DNA of 15,953 bases, taken from positions 1 through 15,953 of the forward strand of contig CAUGNQ010000048.1 of NCBI GenBank assembly GCA_959600835.1. Direction: 5' to 3'. The stretch comes from an uncultured Collinsella sp. GTDB taxonomy: Bacteria; Actinomycetota; Coriobacteriia; Coriobacteriales; Coriobacteriaceae. Of the stretch, positions 13,607 to 15,953 are shown one piece after another. Position 1 is the first letter of the stretch. Every line of letters starts with the position of its first letter. The translations under genes were made by a program, and so were the position numbers. A model generated the notes under the pieces. It did not search any database and was not told where the DNA came from. It saw nothing but the letters and a program-made list of their open reading frames with translations.

Positions 13607-13663
13607 GATGCGGGCCAATCGGGTTGCCTTCACAGCCCGTCGCCCAGCCGCGTGGCCCGCATC
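13607..13663 (+). ncRNA. Strongly folded leader upstream of the antitoxin-like gene
   Basis: GATGCGGGCCA (13607-13617) pairs perfectly with TGGCCCGCATC (13653-13663). Inside, CGGGTTG (13620-13626) pairs with CAGCCCG (13633-13639) around a six-base loop, leaving 13640-13652 single-stranded. The result is a two-level stem with a bulged 3' side, ending 35 bases before the ATG. No T-run follows, so it is not an ordinary terminator. It may be a cis-regulatory RNA or a small RNA; I recognise no known class. Confidence 0.45.
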
Positions 13664-13698
13664 TATCCGCACTACCGTCGTTTCAAAAAGGAAGCGCC

Positions 13699-13899
13699 AT
13701 GGCAGAACACATGACCCCCGTAGTCGCGAAGGTCTTGCCCGAGGAGAAGGCAGCCTTCGCGGCGGCAACCCAGCTCGTGGGCACCACGCCGTCCAACGCC
13801 ATCCGCATGTTTATCGCCGCGTTCAATCGCTGCGGCACCTTCCCGTTTGACATCTCGCCCAACGGGGCTTTTGGCACTGCGCCCGATTCTCATCAATAA
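13699..13899 (+). CDS. RelB/DinJ-family antitoxin-like protein, no toxin partner
   Basis: A 66-residue protein with the RelB/DinJ ribbon-helix-helix pattern: an N-terminal strand (TPVVAKVLPEE, about 6-16), an Ala-rich helix, then TTPSNAIRMFIAAF (29-42) and the typical GTFPFDI near the end. Such proteins bind DNA as dimers and, in complete systems, neutralise a RelE/YafQ-type toxin. The usual toxin gene overlapping the 3' end is missing: the next 90 bases hold a palindromic repeat and then a membrane protease homologue. AAGGAAG lies 4 bases before the ATG. It could be an orphan antitoxin, a remnant, or a stand-alone regulator. Confidence 0.78.
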   Translation: MAEHMTPVVAKVLPEEKAAFAAATQLVGTTPSNAIRMFIAAFNRCGTFPFDISPNGAFGTAPDSHQ

Positions 13900-13908
13900 T
13901 GACTGTCC

Positions 13909-13975
13909 CAAACTGCCGGCATTTGGGGACGTTCCTTTTCTGCCGGCAGTTAAGGAACGTCCCTAAGTGCCGGGT
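13909..13975. repeat. Palindromic intergenic repeat, copy 2 (long hairpin)
   Basis: A long imperfect palindrome centred on CTGCCGGCAG (13940-13949). The main stem is GGGACGTTCCTT (13926-13937) with AAGGAACGTCCC (13952-13963); the outer arms CCGGCA (around 13916-13921) and TGCCGG (13968-13973) extend it. The 26 bases at 13923-13948 match copy 1 (2415-2440) exactly on the other strand. It ends a few bases before the ribosome-binding site of the CPBP gene, so it could also act as a terminator for the antitoxin or affect CPBP translation. Confidence 0.75.
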
Positions 13976-13990
13976 TTTGAGGAGGTTGGC

Positions 13991-14902
13991 ATGCTCAATG
14001 CGATGATTTGGGCGCTTGCCTGTTTTGGCGTCGTCGCTGCCGATATCGCCCTGAGCGTGGTTTTGTTCTCCGCTCTGGGCGTCGCATCGGTGTTCATGGG
14101 CTTTTCGATTGACGGCCTCGATATTCAATTGCTTCAGGCTGTCGCGCAGACGGCATCGTTTTTAATGGCGCTGCTGTGGTGGCGTTATCTGTGGCCGCGT
14201 TCGTTTATGGCACGCCGGCAATGCGCGCATCCGCTCGGCGGGGGAGCGCGTGGGGCGTGGAAGCGCATCGCCTGCGTTATCGTGATCGGCCTTGCCCTGC
14301 AGGTGGTCGTTGGCTACGTGACCGACGCCGTGCTGTCGCTGTTGCCCGAGGCTGCGGCCGACTACAGCGAGCTTGTCGAGGAAACAGGCATGGGCGACAC
14401 CAGCTATCTCGCCGTCCTGACTACGGTGCTCGGCGCCCCATTTTGTGAAGAGCTGCTGGTACGCGGCATTATTTTTGAGTTTTCGCTTCGAGCGTTTAAT
14501 CCGCAGTGCCGCCCACTTTGGAAGCGCCGGCGTCGTGCGGGTGCGCAGGACGGCGCCATGGTGCCCTGGGCGGCCCCGAGCACGTGGGGTATCACCGCGG
14601 CGATTGTGCTGCAGGCGGCAATCTTCGGTTTTATGCACATGAATTGGGTGCAAGGTTGCTACGCGGGTGCCGCTGGCCTCATCTTTGGTTGGGTGCTCGT
14701 GACGACCGGAAAGCTCCGCTACACGATCCTGCTGCACTTCGCCTTTAATGCCGGGTCGTATCTCATGACGTTGCTCTGGTTTGTGAACACGCCGTTCGAC
14801 GTGGCAATTACGGTCGCCATCGCCGGCGTCATCCTCGTTGAGGCAATGCGGTCGCTGCGCCGCGCGTGTGGGATGGATGCAGCGAGCGCACCGCTGCCCT
14901 AG
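13991..14902 (+). CDS. CPBP-family intramembrane metalloprotease homologue
   Basis: A 303-residue membrane protein with about seven to eight hydrophobic segments and the CPBP (Abi/CAAX-protease) motifs: E153, E154 and R158 in CEELLVRG, F212 and H216 in IFGFMHMN, H249 and N253 in HFAFN. In the family these residues line a metal site inside the membrane; relatives cleave prenylated or signal proteins, or protect against bacteriocins, but most have no known substrate. A basic, Arg-rich loop of about 30 residues (170-198) separates the first two motifs. ATG at 13991 has GAGGAGG 5 bases upstream; an in-frame GTG at 13967 is less likely and lies in the repeat. Its stop overlaps the stop of the convergent YgiQ gene. 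Confidence 0.88.
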   Translation: MLNAMIWALACFGVVAADIALSVVLFSALGVASVFMGFSIDGLDIQLLQAVAQTASFLMALLWWRYLWPRSFMARRQCAHPLGGGARGAWKRIACVIVIGLALQVVVGYVTDAVLSLLPEAAADYSELVEETGMGDTSYLAVLTTVLGAPFCEELLVRGIIFEFSLRAFNPQCRPLWKRRRRAGAQDGAMVPWAAPSTWGITAAIVLQAAIFGFMHMNWVQGCYAGAAGLIFGWVLVTTGKLRYTILLHFAFNAGSYLMTLLWFVNTPFDVAITVAIAGVILVEAMRSLRRACGMDAASAPLP

Positions 14903-15953
14903 TTGCGACGCCCGCCGCCGTTGGCGCCCTGTCGCCCCTGGGCCGCGCGATTGCGCCCGGCGGTGTTCTGCGCACGCGACATGCCACCGTGCCCCTTGCT
15001 GCCTTTGGGTCCCTTGCCAGCGCCGCCAACGCCACCGTGGGCCTTGCCGCCCTTCTTGCCGGTGCCATGCCCCCCGCCGGCAGATGTCTCGCCCGGGCGC
15101 GGCGGCACGGGGCGAATCAGGCAATGCTTGGTGTAGCCAATCAGATCGCGGCGGCCGGCTTTTTCCAGCGCCTCACGCACGAGCTTGTAGTTCTCGGGCT
15201 TGCGGTATTGGATGAGCGCACGCTGCATGGCCTTCTCGTGTGGGTCGCGTGCCACGTAGATCGGCTTCATGGTGCGTGGGTCCACGCCGGTGTAGTACAT
15301 GCAGGTCGACATGGTGGACGGCGTGGGGTAGAAGTCCTGCACCTGCTCGGGCATGTAGCCCATGTCGCGCACGGCCTCGGCAAGGTCCACGGCTTCCTTC
15401 ATCGTTGAACCGGGGTGGCTCGAGATTAGGTACGGCACCACATACTGCTTGAGTCCGTATTCGCGGTTCAGGCGTTCAAATTTACGGCAGAACGCGTCGT
15501 AGACGGCGCGGCTCGGCTTGCCCATCACGGAGAGCACCGCGTCGCTCACGTGCTCGGGCGCTACGCGTAGCTGGCCCGAGACATGGTGTTCCAGCAGCTC
15601 GCGCAAAAACTCGTCCGAGGCGTCGGCCATGGTGTAGTCAAAGCGGATGCCGCTGCGCACGAAGACCTTCTTGACGCCTGGCAGCTGGCGCAGGTCGCGC
15701 AACAGCTGCGTGTAGCCGCTCTCGTCGACCACCATGTTCTTGCACACGCTCGGCCACAGGCAGCGCTTGTTCTTGCACACGCCGTGCTTGAGCTGTTTGT
15801 CGCAGGCAGGACGGCTAAAGTTGGCCGTCGGTCCGCCCACGTCGTTGATGTAGCCCTTAAACTCGGGGTCGCGCGTGAGTAGCTCGGCCTCGCGCATAAT
15901 CGAATCGTGGCTACGCATCTGCAGCACGCGGCCCTGGTGGAAGGTCAGCGCGC
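14899..15953 (-). CDS. YgiQ-family radical SAM protein, 5' end outside the window
   Basis: The C-terminal 350 residues are visible; the gene runs past the right edge. At the edge the translation reads ALTFHQGR, which in YgiQ proteins directly follows the CxxxCxxC cluster motif that binds [4Fe-4S] and S-adenosylmethionine, so that motif should lie just outside. Further family marks are RSHDSI, GPTANF, the cysteine group in CDKQLKHGVCKNKRCLWP, VFVRSGIRFDY, and the DUF3362-type C-terminal part (VQDFYPTPSTMSTCMYYTG, HEKAMQRALIQYRKPEN). The role of YgiQ proteins is unknown. The last 60 residues are a Gly/Lys/Arg-rich low-complexity tail, more extended than in the E. coli protein as I remember it, and could bind RNA or other polyanions. 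The stop codon (CTA at 14899-14901) lies inside the CTAG shared with the CPBP stop. Confidence 0.93.
   Translation of the reverse strand, partial: ALTFHQGRVLQMRSHDSIMREAELLTRDPEFKGYINDVGGPTANFSRPACDKQLKHGVCKNKRCLWPSVCKNMVVDESGYTQLLRDLRQLPGVKKVFVRSGIRFDYTMADASDEFLRELLEHHVSGQLRVAPEHVSDAVLSVMGKPSRAVYDAFCRKFERLNREYGLKQYVVPYLISSHPGSTMKEAVDLAEAVRDMGYMPEQVQDFYPTPSTMSTCMYYTGVDPRTMKPIYVARDPHEKAMQRALIQYRKPENYKLVREALEKAGRRDLIGYTKHCLIRPVPPRPGETSAGGGHGTGKKGGKAHGGVGGAGKGPKGSKGHGGMSRAQNTAGRNRAAQGRQGANGGGRRN

Noticed and set aside
1..15953. CRISPR arrays, tRNA and rRNA genes.
   Set aside because: No regularly spaced repeats and no tRNA- or rRNA-like sequence was seen on either strand; the repeats present are two dispersed palindromes and one facing pair.

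Overview
The window looks like a gut actinobacterium of the Coriobacteriia, most like Collinsella. This rests on protein style (EFR1 ferredoxin, PRD-regulated PTS operon with a GH4 enzyme, [FeFe] hydrogenase beside a GltD-like flavoprotein, YgiQ), on high GC, and on short palindromic intergenic repeats. The genus is inferred from family resemblance; no marker gene proves it.

Layout. About 1-1500: an IS110-family insertion sequence, transposase on the minus strand, with a GC-rich structured region upstream of it where a bridge RNA is expected. 1556-2317: an EFR1-type flavodoxin/2[4Fe-4S] protein whose upstream region has been taken over by the IS. 2318-2660: a gene-free stretch with two kinds of intergenic repeat followed by a possible antiterminator/terminator switch. 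2661-7148: a four-gene PTS operon (Crr-like EIIA, LicT-type antiterminator, alpha-glucoside EIICB, GH4 6-phospho-alpha-glucosidase), closed by a strong hairpin at 7181-7218. 7219-7404: a regulatory region with a perfect 24-bp dyad. 7405-13483: a tight four-gene operon on the plus strand: a NuoF-tail/GltD-like oxidoreductase, a complete [FeFe] hydrogenase, a Tat-type substrate-binding lipoprotein, and an ABC permease fused to its ATPase. 13540-13899: repeats, a structured leader and an orphan RelB/DinJ-like antitoxin. 13909-13975: a palindromic repeat shared with 2404-2448. 13991-14902: a CPBP-family membrane protease homologue. 14899 to the end: the C-terminal part of a YgiQ-family radical SAM protein on the minus strand; its stop codon overlaps that of the CPBP gene.

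How the genes work together. The PTS operon takes up an alpha-glucoside such as maltose as the 6-phosphate and splits it in the cytoplasm; its own PRD protein probably controls transcription through the leader RNA. The hydrogenase operon joins a soluble H2-evolving or H2-oxidising enzyme, with a nucleotide-linked flavin partner, to an uptake transporter of the nitrate/sulfonate/thiamine-precursor type. The spacing (overlap of 7 nt, then gaps of 2 and 3 nt) says the four proteins are made together, but the transported substrate is unknown. That linkage is the most interesting feature of the window.
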